DNA of 64,000 nt from Thunnus maccoyii. Lineage: Eukaryota > Chordata > Actinopteri > Scombriformes > Scombridae. Below are positions 23,901-34,600 of the stretch, piece after piece. The stretch lies in assembly GCF_910596095.1 (NCBI RefSeq), contig NC_056553.1, positions 26,712,725 to 26,776,724 on the forward strand, given 5' to 3'. A program made the position numbers and the translations under genes. Every line of letters starts with the position of its first letter. The first letter of the stretch is position 1. Below the pieces are notes generated by a model. That model worked only from the letters and a program-made list of their open reading frames with translations. It was not told the origin of the DNA and ran no database searches.

Positions 23901-25695
23901 ATTTACACAACATTCAACTGAACCTGCACGGTTTGGTGTACCACCTGTAGCTTTACATCTGTGAGCAGAACCAAACGTCCTCCCACTCTGGCATGTTAGA
24001 CTACTTTGTTAAAGTGGAGGGAAGCAGCCCTACCTCCACGTATTCTAATTGGTTGAATGACTTCATGTCATGTCTTAGTCTACTGAAGATTTGTTGTTCC
24101 ATCTGGGTATCATTTCATTTGTTTTATAAAATTTGTGATAGCCTCTTTGAATATATCACTATAGCTAGTGGGTCAGTGTCTATAATGAAATTTAGATTAT
24201 TTTATTCAACTACTAATCCTTAGGTTAACAATTAATGTTCACACTCACATTATACTATGTTTGTATGTGTGTGTATATATATACTATGTGTATTTATAAT
24301 GCACTACTGTAATGTTCCTTTGTATTAGTGAATACATACAGTACCAGTCAAAAAATTGGACACACCTTCCCATTCCCTTGAATGAGAAAGTGTCTCCAAA
24401 AAGAGAGGTCTGCTGTGTTTGATCTGGAGCTATATGATGTGGCATATGTGGAATGAGTAACGTTTTGTACTTTTTGTGTTACAAAACATTCTGGCTATTA
24501 TTCACTTATTTTTTTGATGATGATAATGGTAACAGTAATAGTGATTATTTATGAATGAATGTTTATCCCATGCATTCCGCATCTGTCTGAGCAGCCAGGT
24601 GGAGGCATGTGTTGATAAGGAGACATTGGGTGGGGACAGATATGGGGATAAGAGGGATATGTCATGTATATAATTTCTATTTGGGACTTATTATTTTAAC
24701 ATTAACTTTAAGGAAAAAGATCTTAAAGGAAGAAAGCATTTTTGACATTTTATGACATTTATCCATAAAAACAAACGTGGTTACTTTGTATGAGACCATT
24801 ACAAAACAAACATTTACCAGATATGAACTTCATAAATCCATGGTGTGTCCCACCCTCTCAGAGTGTTTGCTTTGTGTGCTGACCTTGAAGCGGGGGTCAT
24901 CCACACTTTTGATCCCATTGAAGTAGAAGTGGTCTCCCAGGCTGAGGACAAAGTCCAACCCCTCAGTGCGGGCCAACCTGTCCACCTCTGCAGCAACAGC
25001 CTCCTCATGAGGAGTGTAGTACGGAGGCACTGGAACACCGCCCCAGTCAGCCAACACAATGAAACGCAGAGCAGCTGTGGAAAATCACAACACTCCTCTG
25101 TCACTTCCTCTCTCTCACAGGTTTCATTTTCTGGGCAGTTAGTGAGGTTTCAACAGATTGTGACAGACTTCCTTGCTGAAAAATAACATCTTACATCACA
25201 CTTCCTGAAACACTATTGACATGTTGTTTAAGATTACAAAAAAGAAAATGAAACGTATAGTAGGGAAACATCAAATCAATCTCATTCCTAACTATTAGCC
25301 TTTGTGTCTTGCCACTCTTATGAGAACAATATTTTATAGTGAATTTAGTTCATATGAAAAAATCGTCACAATGTGTGGACTGACTCATAGCATATCCACA
25401 AACACTTGACCAGAATTAAATACTACTATAAAGTTGGACTATTGAAATGCTGCTTAGACTAGATTTCTCAGCACATGGCTACTTTGTCACATTGAGTCAT
25501 ACCAAATACTGTAAATGATCACATGGCACATAAGGTGGTTGCTGGTCTAGATACACAGGGTGACACACAGTTCCGGTTAACCCTGTCTGCTGCGTTGTGT
25601 GCACACTGCAGTACAGTACCTTGTTCCAGAGTTTGAAGCAGCTGCCAGCAGGTCTGGAAGGAGAGTATCAACAGCACAAACTTCGTTCTGTCCAT
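20967..25695 (-). CDS. acp5: Tartrate-resistant acid phosphatase (purple acid phosphatase, type 5)
   Basis: Secreted/lysosomal Fe-Fe phosphatase of macrophage and osteoclast lineages. Coding exons on the minus strand: 25620-25695, 24884-25074, 22998-23125, 22584-22775, 22248-22395, 20967-21206 (975 nt, 324 aa; human is 325). Signal peptide at about 1-22. All seven expected metal ligands are present: Asp35 (LADWGG), Asp73 and Tyr76 (LGDHFYF), Asn112 (AGNHDH), His205 (AGHYPVWS), and His240 and His242 (CGHDHN). A glycosylation sequon NIT lies at 118-120. The frame is open throughout and all introns are GT/AG. The start is the only ATG placing a signal peptide before the phosphatase domain. Intron 5 carries a hAT insertion. 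Teleosts can have two acp5 copies; I cannot tell which paralogue this is. Confidence 0.96.
21841..22228 (+). mobile_element. Non-autonomous hAT element with BED zinc-finger frame
   Basis: A 388-bp insertion in acp5 intron 5. The 8-bp sequence CTGAGCAT occurs directly before (21833-21840) and after (22229-22236) it and fits the hAT target preference nTnnnnAn. The ends both begin TAGG when read inward; the right end in reverse complement is TAGGGGTGGGCAGTATGGCC, typical of fish hAT termini. Only the BED-finger part of the transposase remains and the catalytic part is absent. The element ends 17 bp from the first base of the exon 5 splice donor. Confidence 0.88.
21877..22182 (+). CDS. BED-type zinc-finger fragment of a hAT transposase
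   Basis: A 101-codon open frame inside the hAT element, antisense to acp5. Residues about 20-78 form a BED finger: aromatic WFGY, then CKKC, then a short loop and HHVKQKH, giving a C-x2-C...H-x5-H arrangement. BED fingers bind transposon ends and occur in ZBED/hAT transposases. The dimerisation and DDE regions are absent, and the frame stops shortly after the finger. Whether it is transcribed is unknown. It could be a passive remnant or a small DNA-binding protein. The upstream ATG at 21877 precedes a second in-frame Met at 21898. Confidence 0.65.
   Translation: MLMSTKSMGESESSIAISSTVEELKRGATSVVKRWFGYKRSDAQQTRIVCKKCKKTVKTKGSNTTNALHHVKQKHPVEYKESQNSRQEYFVISSRISLPQK
23126..24883 (-). other. acp5 intron 2
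   Basis: Intron of 1.76 kb. It contains a short fragment at 24339-24396 made of both terminal repeats of the Tc1-like family seen at 3275-3815. The rest is unassigned. No exon-like segment is seen. Confidence 0.75.
24339..24396. mobile_element. Residual Tc1-like terminal-repeat fragment
   Basis: ACAGTACCAGTCAAAA followed by TTGGACACACC matches the inverted complement of the right end at 3792-3815. It is followed directly by CCCTTGAATGAGAAAGTGTC, the subterminal sequence of the opposite end. The element body is missing. Confidence 0.7.
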
Positions 25696-25769
25696 GACTC
25701 TTTACCAGTCAGTTTGTCTGTTTCTGCTTTGTTTAAATGTGAAAGTAACTTCTCTGCTGTTGCAGTATG

Positions 25770-25777
25770 ACTTCCTG
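25770..25777 (-). promoter_or_regulatory. ETS/PU.1-type site upstream of acp5
   Basis: The minus strand reads CAGGAAGT, a good ETS/PU.1 core, about 75 bp upstream of the acp5 ATG. PU.1 is an established activator of mammalian ACP5 together with MITF. Occupancy here is inferred. Confidence 0.4.
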
Positions 25778-25860
25778 TATCAGACTAGGCTAGAAAAACA
25801 GAATATCAGCTGATCAGCAGGTCAATGCGAGTTACTCATTTATTGCACTTGTCTTTAAGC

Positions 25861-25882
25861 GTCACGTGTTTCATCACATGTG
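25861..25882. promoter_or_regulatory. Paired MITF/TFE (CLEAR-like) E-boxes upstream of acp5
   Basis: GTCACGTG (25861-25868) matches eight bases of the palindromic CLEAR motif. TCACATGTG (25874-25882) is an M-box-like E-box 5 bp further on. They lie about 166-187 bp upstream of the acp5 start codon. MITF/TFE3/TFEB proteins drive ACP5 and lysosomal genes in mammals, so this fits a myeloid/osteoclast promoter. Function is not demonstrated by sequence alone. Confidence 0.45.
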
Positions 25883-26145
25883 GCTGTTTTATCACAGTGA
25901 GAGCTGGGAGAATGTAAAGGTGTGAGCTGCACAAATCATTGGATGTTCTTTCACACAGCTTGCATGTCCAGTGTCTTAATACATTCACAACCTGTGAAAC
26001 TGTGAAGCACTAAACAAAGGTTTGGACATCAAGATACATTTGTGTCTTTTATTATATTTTACCATATCACTAGAGGTTTGGTTTGATTCAATTTTAGCCT
26101 GTAAGAAGGACATTTAATTCACAAGTGATTTTTTTCTTTCTCAAC

Positions 26146-26179
26146 TTGATTTTTTGATCAAAAAATAAAATCAAGTTGA
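26146..26179. repeat. Short inverted repeat
   Basis: The arms CAACTTGATTTT and AAAATCAAGTTG are perfect reverse complements around an AT-rich spacer. It lies about 450 bp upstream of the acp5 start. Possibly a tiny palindromic insertion. Confidence 0.7.
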
Positions 26180-26622
26180 AATACTGAATATTTTGATTCA
26201 GTACACTAACTAAAGCCAAAGCTGTGCATTCATTAAACTTTATAATGTACAACATTGTGAAACTATCCTTTTTCCTCTACATGAGTAGTCAGCAGAATTA
26301 TGTTTAAGAACATATTCTAAAATTGGAGATAAAAAGTAATGTTTGTTTTTTCATATTTCAATAGAACACCAAACACTGAAGTTGTTGGACAGTTTTTATA
26401 GAACTGTACAGAAAAACAGAGATGTAAAGATGCCATACTGAATATAAATAACAAAATTAATTACAGAATGAAACAATGTCCCAAAGTGTGTTAACTAATG
26501 TCTGCCTGACCAAACATTTTACTATAGTTGTAATGGTGACAGCAGCAGCAGTGGGGACCTGTAGTACTAGTATTACTAAACAGTAGTAGCAGTAATAGAA
26601 ATAGTGACAGTACCTGTTTCAG

Positions 26623-27253
26623 TTAAAGGACAGGTTCACATTTTTTTAAGTCTTTCTAAAAACAACAGTCAGGAGCCCAAGTGAACATTGAAACCTGTTT
26701 TTCTCGCTGTAATCATTCCTCCTGTTCATACTGACCATTAGAAGATTCCTTCATAATGCACTTACAATGGAAGTGATGGGGAACAATATTCACAGTCCTC
26801 CTTCTGTGCAAAAATGTATTTAAAAGTTTATCTGAAGCTAATATGAAGCTTCAAGCATCCAAATGAGTCAAATCAAGTAGATATCTTTCAACACCAAAGT
26901 CCCTCTTTTTGTTACTATACTTCCACTGCAGCTCAACAGGGAAACACTGTCCGAGGAAACACAAAGAGGGAATTTGATGCTAAAATGCTAAATGTGTCAG
27001 ATATCCACTTGATATGACCCACTCAGACTGCTGAAGCTGAATATAAGCTCCAGATCAACTTGTAAATGACTGTGTGGACACACTGTAGATTTTGGCCTCC
27101 ATCACTTCCATTGAAAGCACATTTGAAGGATCTTTTAATATTCAGTATGAACAGGAGGAATGATTACAGTGAGGAAAACCTCTTTCACTGTTCATATGGA
27201 CACCTGAATGATGTTTTTGAGACACACTGGAAAATTGTGAACCTGTCCTTTAA
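26623..27253. mobile_element. Foldback element with TTAA ends, copy 2
   Basis: A 631-bp long imperfect palindrome running from TTAAAGGACAGGTTCAC to its complement GTGAACCTGTCCTTTAA. Terminal arms of about 200 bp are inverted copies of one another. The right arm in reverse complement matches the left arm of copy 1 (shared TCCATATGAACAGTGAAAGA), so the two copies are inverted relative to each other on either side of acp5. Non-coding and non-autonomous; TTAA ends suggest a piggyBac-type origin. Confidence 0.78.
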
Positions 27254-30200
27254 ATCTTTGCAACATAGGGAGTAGTTTCTGTTCAATTTGATGTGTTTCA
27301 TATTGATTATTACCAGGGTCAGAGTATCTTAATTTGTTTCTTTTAACAGACTGATGTCATTAGTTAGCAGAAATGCATCAGTGCAACATAGGAATCCTTA
27401 TTCCTCACACCTCTGGTCACCATGGTTTGTTTGTTTTAGCTCAGCTACAATAACAGATATCATATCATATATATCATAAGAAGCACTGCTATATTTCCAT
27501 GCAATCAGCAGCAGATTCTAATGGTCACCAGAGGTTTAAAGACCATGCACATCCACACATGTGTTTTCAGATATTTTAGCTGATTAAACCTATCCTCAGG
27601 TTGAAAGTAGGCAGAGCTGAACTGGGAATTACGTGATGTGACCGGTGTCCATGTAAAAATAACTATGTTAACACCATGTCAGGTGCAACAAAGCTAACAG
27701 AAGAGCGAGTTAGATGTCAACCAAACAAAGTCATTCATTGAAACTTGCAGAGCACATTAGTTCACTTTCTCTCTCTCACACACACATACACAACCCACTG
27801 ACATTTGTCAAAGACAAAAGACGACCTCTTTCTGAAAATTAATTACTCCTACAGTTTATTTTTGAATGCAGAGTGAGATCATAACAGTATTATTATCAAT
27901 ATAAAACCATGAGTAGAGGTGAGGCTTCTTTACATTTTCCAAAAAAAGTGACAATACATCAGATTGACAGAAGAGAAAGGTGTTGAACAGACAGGCTGGG
28001 GAAATCTGCATGTTCATGTACCTGTGATCAACTGAGAGAAGCCATCACTGCACTTTAGATCCAGTCCCCAGCTTCATAGATCAAGATAATTATCCAAAAT
28101 TTAGGAAGAACTCTTCATACCACCACCCAGGAAACATAACATTTTTAACAGAATTTAATTAACGGAAAAAGTCCATAATGAGTTTATAATAAGAAGAAAA
28201 CATGTTTAATAATAATTATTATTTACTGTTCAATCAATATGAATCCCATGTTCCAGGTAACATGATAAACAAGCCAGAGGAGAAGTAGTCAAATGCAGCT
28301 GAGCAACTAGGGAATATCAGATTTCATTGTGTTCTGTTTCCTTACTGACAGCCTTATGTTTCATGAATTACAGCTCAACCTGGCAAGAACAGAATGGAGT
28401 TGACACTAACCACTACAATCTGACAACTTTCATTTAAAACACAACAGGGGAGAAGAAAGCATCTTAAAAATGTATGTTTGAAGAACGAATTAATTGTTGG
28501 AACTAAAAATAAACTCAGAAGGGGCCCCTCTTTATTAGAGCCTTCTACCTGGCTGTGTTTATTCAGTTACATCACTAATTAAAATGTTTAATCATCAGCC
28601 AGTCCCTCACTTTGTAGCTGTGGCACTGTGACAATAGAAAAGGTGGTGCTGGGAGCTTGGTGAGATCGTGTCTACTTGTGAGGGTCGCTAGCTCAATTGC
28701 TAGCCATGTGAAAAATGAACAGAGTTCATTTAAGAGAGCTTATTGAATCAACTGCTGTCTTTTGACAGCAGATAATGCTGTATCACAACTGTGGAGCAGG
28801 GCTTCATGAACTGGATGAAGCAACATGATTTCTTTCTTTCTGGTATGGCACTGCTATGATTGTTAGCAGTTGGTCAACTTTGCCAATTCACATGTTCATT
28901 AAAGTTGAACTCTTTGTTAGTGAATCACACTGATTCCATTGATGTGAACAGATTTTGGTCCAAAAATTTGCTGTTTCAATGCTGTGAACAGCTACACTGG
29001 CAGCTACACCTGACGCAGCATCATCATACTACATATCAGGGTCCTGGATGGCCATCACACACGTTAACGTTTTACGTATTCGGGCATTCATAAAATGCAT
29101 TACAGGAAGATCACTGGAGTGGAGCGCTTCCACAAGTGGCAGAGGTCTGCCTTGCAACAGTCAACGCTTCTACGCCAGTATTGTTGTAAAATATCTTCAA
29201 CACCAGTGGCAGCACTGAGGGCAATGCTGATAGGCAGCAATCCAGTTTTTAAGTGAGGAGGAAATCTCGCACCATCTTTGATTTAATGTGAGCTGTTCTG
29301 ACATCATTGGAAATATGCACATGTGCATCAGGCTAAGCCATTTTTTGGTTTTTCCCCTTCTCTCTGGTGAGTTCATATTTTCAACAATGTTCTGAATGAC
29401 TGAAGTGTTCCTGTTCTGTCTAGCTATACAAGACAGTGATGGTTATGGAGTGGGGTTACCTTGCAGCACACTCAGAGAAAAGAGGGCGACTCATTCACCA
29501 GAATGCTCATACTTTACATGAGAGGCTTGCTGCCATGTTACACTGTAAACATTTCAAAAACCTTCACGTCGGCCAGCTCAGTCTGGAGTTGGCTTTGAAC
29601 AAGTTCACTGAGTTCCAGTGATCAGTTTATCCAGTAGTTACAGTGCAGCTGTGGTTGACTCCTATTTTTAGGCCCTATGTCATGTGATCACAGCTCAGTT
29701 TCAGTTTAAAGCCTCTTTTCCTAAGATATTGATTCCAAGGATTTCTGGAGATATTATACTTGTTTTCTGGTGACAATGATGTCCATGTCTCATTATGTTA
29801 GGATAAGTTTTCCTTACTTCATGGATAATCCTATGGCTTTTATCATTATCTGGCCTTGAGAAAAAAAAGGCATGAATGAATGGATTGATAATTTAACTTT
29901 TCTTCCTTTCGCAAAGAAAAAAAAAAAAAGTTAATTTGGTATTTTAAGAAATTGATGCGAACAGACCTGAAAATGATTAGCACCCTCAGCTGCTCAGCAT
30001 GTGTCTGCTGTGGAAAGTTAATGAGAACTTACAAGGCCGCCAGGAGCATCACTTGTGTGAGTGCTTATCTAAGAAGCATCATGTTGTGTGTGCATCATTA
30101 TTTTTCTGTGCAGGACACAGTTTAGTATGGGACAATATGCCTCAACAACCACTGTTATATCTAGCTTAATTCTACGGGCTAACCTCTGTTACTATAACCA

Positions 30201-30472
30201 CGTGTGCAGAGATGGTTAAAATAGTACACTACACTTCCACCTTCTCTTACAGATCTCTTGCATGTGTAAAACACAACCTAGAAGTTGGCAATATAAATTA
30301 CAAGTTTTTTTTTACAATCACACTCAACAAATGCATGATTAGACAGGACTAAAGTGATGCTTTAAATAACAGAAAACATACAGGAAACAAAGCTGAGAGT
30401 TACAAATGATTAAAAACATTTCTAGTTTTAGATATACCTTCTGTCTTGAGTGCAAAGAATTAATGGACTGGT

Positions 30473-30478
30473 TTTATT
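30473..30478 (-). terminator. abcd3 polyadenylation signal
   Basis: The minus strand reads AATAAA 35 nt after the abcd3 stop codon. If used, the 3' UTR would be only about 55-65 nt. A distal signal is possible but none stood out nearby. Confidence 0.5.
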
Positions 30479-30513
30479 AGAGCAGTGCATTTGCAACTAG
30501 AACCAGGAGTCAG

Positions 30514-31573
30514 TTACGAGCCAAACTCCACAGTCTCCTCTGTGATGGGCTTGAACTCGTAGTTTCCTCTCCCGTCCATGTGGAGGTAATACTGAAATGA
30601 CAGATGAGATGACAAGAAATATAATGTCAGTAAGAAAGTAAGGAGCAGCAGCCGGGAGGAGGCTATGAGCAATGACACGTTGGATTGATGCCTTTTGTTT
30701 GGCTAACAAAGACACAAGACAGGGTTTGTACAACCGTGTTCTGTGTATAATGAGGTGGCAGAAAAAAGTGAGGTTGGAACTGGAGTTTTCTCAACTAATG
30801 CTTTTAAAAATAGACATTTAGAGGCAGCCCTGTTGTAATCTAACGTAGAGTATTGTCTGACGATCTTATGCGTTTTATGTATATATATATAGTCTAAACT
30901 GATAACAAAATAAAAGCTGTGAAACTGTTAAACACCTGGGTGGAAATCAATAGTGGAAATAGAAGAGAGGGAGATTAGTGGAAAAATATGAGTCAGAATT
31001 GCATTGGGTTATTTTGCATGATTTTCTTTAAAAATTGGAGGTTGTGTTTATAATGGGAAGAAGCTTAGATGAAAATAACTTTGGTTTGATGTGTCAATGA
31101 AAAAAAAATTACAAAACAGTACGCACTTCACAAAAATCCAAGAGGCCTCCTCGGCATGAATCTTTAAGATGGTCTCTGACTTCATCTCCTCAGTTTTTCA
31201 TCTACTGTACTGTACAGTCACACACAGTGCCAGGCTTCACTATTGAATCATCATGAGGTAAAAATAACTCATGTGGAACATCAGTTAAGCTTTCTCTAGC
31301 ACTGCACCACTAAAGGTGAAAACTGACGGGGAGATATTCAGAATGAAACTTAAAACTATCTACACCTCTGACCAATAGCCTGTTGGTTTATATTCTGTCA
31401 TATCTGCATCATGAACAGTCCTGCTGCTTTGAACGCTGGTAGTTCCTGTTCGCACTGTACACACAACAATGACTTGGAGTACTTCTGATAATCAAGAAGT
31501 TGTCTGAATCTGATGATTATAAGCCAAGATCTGAGGACAACACAGTAAAGAGTGAATTCCACTAACTGTAGCG

Positions 31574-31615
<42 letters not shown>

Positions 31616-34600
31616 TTCTGCTGAGCTATGAGTCTGAGAAGTGGTGGTGTGGTAAATTGTGTTAATCAGTGTTAGCTCGGGGGAGGGGCGAATATTACTG
31701 CGAAAATCTTGATGTTTGTCGGATCTGTTCAGAATGCATCATCTGTCCAAAAAAAAATGTATTCATAGTTGTTTACACGCAAAAACTACGCTTTAAACTA
31801 AAAGAAAAATCTGCTCAAAGCAGGAAACTTTTGTGGCAAAAACAATAACAGCCTGTAGAGAGAGAGCAGAAAATATGGCTGTGTGAATGTGAGGACTTTC
31901 TTTGAAGTCATGGATGACATTCAGTCCTTACCTCGTGGTGCTTCCACAGAGACTTTCTGTGGGACACGGTGAACAAGGTGATACCCACCTGTGGATCAAA
32001 GACAACACAATTACTACTGGGCTCTATACCAACAAGACAGAAACCTTTCAAAAACTATTCATATCTAATGGATGTAGACACAGAGACAATTTAATGATCA
32101 TAAACAGAGACTCTTATAAACTGTGGCAGCCTCAACTGGGCTCTACATGACTTTGTGTGCCGGGTTCTACTGTGCGTGTGTTAGGTTTGTTTCATTGTGT
32201 TAACTGCAGCTGCCAGAAGCATCTTGCTTTTGTTTGTCTGTTGGTTTCACTGAACAACAACAGACAGAGAGTCAGTCCTCATGCAAAAGCAGAGAGGAAG
32301 TAAAAACAGCAATGGGTGATAGTTAACCTGCCGAGAGGAAATAAAAACGTTGGTGTGATCTGTACACCAGTCACTGATCCTGTCAAAGAGTGACTGCAGA
32401 TGTGAGGCTGAGACTAACTAAGATGGTGTTTCTCTAGAGATGTACAGTATGAGCCTGTATGATGTGTGGTTGGGTCATACCGTCCTGCAGTGGCTGTAGA
32501 TATAATCCTCCACATCCACACTCACGGCACTGGTGCACTCATCCAGAATGGCAAATTGGGGCTTGTGGTAGAACAGTCTGGCCATCTATATAGAAACAGA
32601 CACATCTTCATCATTTGCTGACACCAGAAACATTACAAAGCCAAATGGGCTAAAGGACTTAAGAATAAAGTATGGTCCACAGTGTTCTTTAACATGTTCA
32701 AACCTGCCTAGTTTGACTCAGAAGCAGACTGTTACTGTGACATGATTAACAGAAAAAGAACAGGCCACAGTTTACCAGAACAATGGATCAATGATCTCAT
32801 TATGATTCATCAACCCACTGCTCCATTAAAAAAAATGTAATTAAACAACAATAATAAAAAAAAAGATTTTTAGAATCACTGCTCTAAGAGGCTTTTTGTT
32901 TTGGATTTGAGGCTTGTTTCCAATATACAAACACTGTAAATAGTACAATAAATAGCGTTGGGACTCAGTTAGGAGCAGGTTTGGTTATTAGCAAAAAAAT
33001 AATTAGTAATTATTAAAAATCAATCCAATTATTACTATGAATTAATAGTTACGGGGCAGCACTCTGAGGTCAGGGACCAATAACCACACAGGGGGGTGTT
33101 CGCTTTAAAAATGTCAAATCAATCAATTTACAATCAATAGCACTTCAGTCAACAAACATCTATCATCCAACACAAGCAGGTATAAACAACAAGCAAGCAT
33201 ATGGCACATGTAGATATGTATGTGTGTGCGAGAGAGGAGGGGGAGGAGCAATATGGCAGATGTGACCCGTGTGGAGGGAAATACATCATGCAAGAGTTGG
33301 GGTCAGAGGAGGTGACCGTGAGATTTGAACGGAGACAAAGGCTGACGGCGTCTGCCGGCTTAACACGTGTCTCTAACAATAAAATCACTAAGCCCTGCTA
33401 CTCACACCCTGGCAAGAAGTGCTCCCAGCAGTTTAGTGTGATAAACACAAGCAAACAAGCAGCAAACAACAATAATACTTTCACAGTATTCTCAGCAACA
33501 ACAACAACCGGACTCACTGGTCCGTTAACTTAACAACAACAACAACAACAACAATAAAGCTAAAAATAACACACACTTTAGTATCCTATCTCTGCCCAGA
33601 CATAAGCCTCTTACTTTGATCTCTTACGGAAGCGAGTAAGGTGTGTTTCAGTCCATCTTTCGGGTGGGCTCGGTGATGACAGGGCCGTCCTCTCGCTCTG
33701 TCTGTGGTTTTCATGGCAGCTGATCCTTTGCGGAGTTGTGAATGGAACAGCTGAGACGACTCACTTAAAAGGGGGGGTGGGACACAGAGTTTATCCTTTG
33801 CCTTCTTCTGCAGGAGAAGTGGGAGAGTGCTGGGTTGCACAGCGGTCTTCTTTGGATCTGGTAACGTGCTTGGTTGAACACAGAGAAAATCTCTACTTGT
33901 CCAGCGAAGTTGAGATTGTGCAGCCTAGTTCCAGCTACGTGCGTACGGGTGTTACTTCCTTACGTTAGCCGGGCAAAACAGCTGGAAGCACAGTTTGGGG
34001 GCTACCTCTGGTGTTTCTACTCTCAGTGACATCAAGGCCGTGGAGGGGGAAATCCCCGTGGTTTTCCGGCGGGTCTTGTCCAGCGGGAGCCGAGTTTGAC
34101 TCTAGTGGATTAGAAGTGTGAGTTGAGCAAAAGCATGATGGGAGTTGAAGCCTGTTTGGACTCCTTTTGTCTGACTTGGCGCTTGTCTTTGTTATCAGGC
34201 TTTGTGACTGCGTGCAGGCCTGCTTTTGTCTCATGCATGTGGTATGAGGCCCAACAATAGTATTATCTGTTACAGGTCACTATTGTGGAGGGCACAACAG
34301 GGACTGGGGTTAGCACTGACACCTCACAGAGAGAAGGTCTTGGTTTTAAATCTACCCTGTCTTTCTGCATGGAGACAGGATTGAATCACTCTGGATAATG
34401 ATCAAAGTAAATATAATTTCATACTCTGTCTCAATGATTGAGAGGTAAATAGTAATGACACTATTCTTGTTACAAAGCATTAAACATATGAAGGCTTTGC
34501 TTGATGACACTGAGTTACAGCAAATGCTGAGCTACTGAAAACTTTTATAATGAATGCCCCTGAGATTGAATTTTTATTTATTTTTGTGCAGGAGCTCTCT

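Larger units (their letters stand above)
25883..30472. other. abcd3-acp5 intergenic region
   Basis: About 4.6 kb between the acp5 upstream sites and the abcd3 polyadenylation signal. It holds the second foldback element (26623-27253) and a short inverted repeat at 26146-26179. The segment 28600-29640 is less AT-rich and may be an old repeat, but I could not assign it. No exon was recognised. Confidence 0.65.

Noticed and set aside
24814-25104. 96-codon minus-strand frame with its own ATG
   Set aside because: Wrong frame over acp5 exon 2; the phosphatase motif LADWGG is in the neighbouring frame and joins exon 1 in phase.
29436-29621. 61-codon frame in the abcd3-acp5 intergenic region
   Set aside because: No recognisable motif, no splice partner found, and the surrounding segment looks like an old repeat.
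33201-33533. 110-codon frame in abcd3 intron 20
   Set aside because: Low-complexity Asn/Thr tail from the AAC repeat and no domain; lies in the candidate LTR-like insertion.
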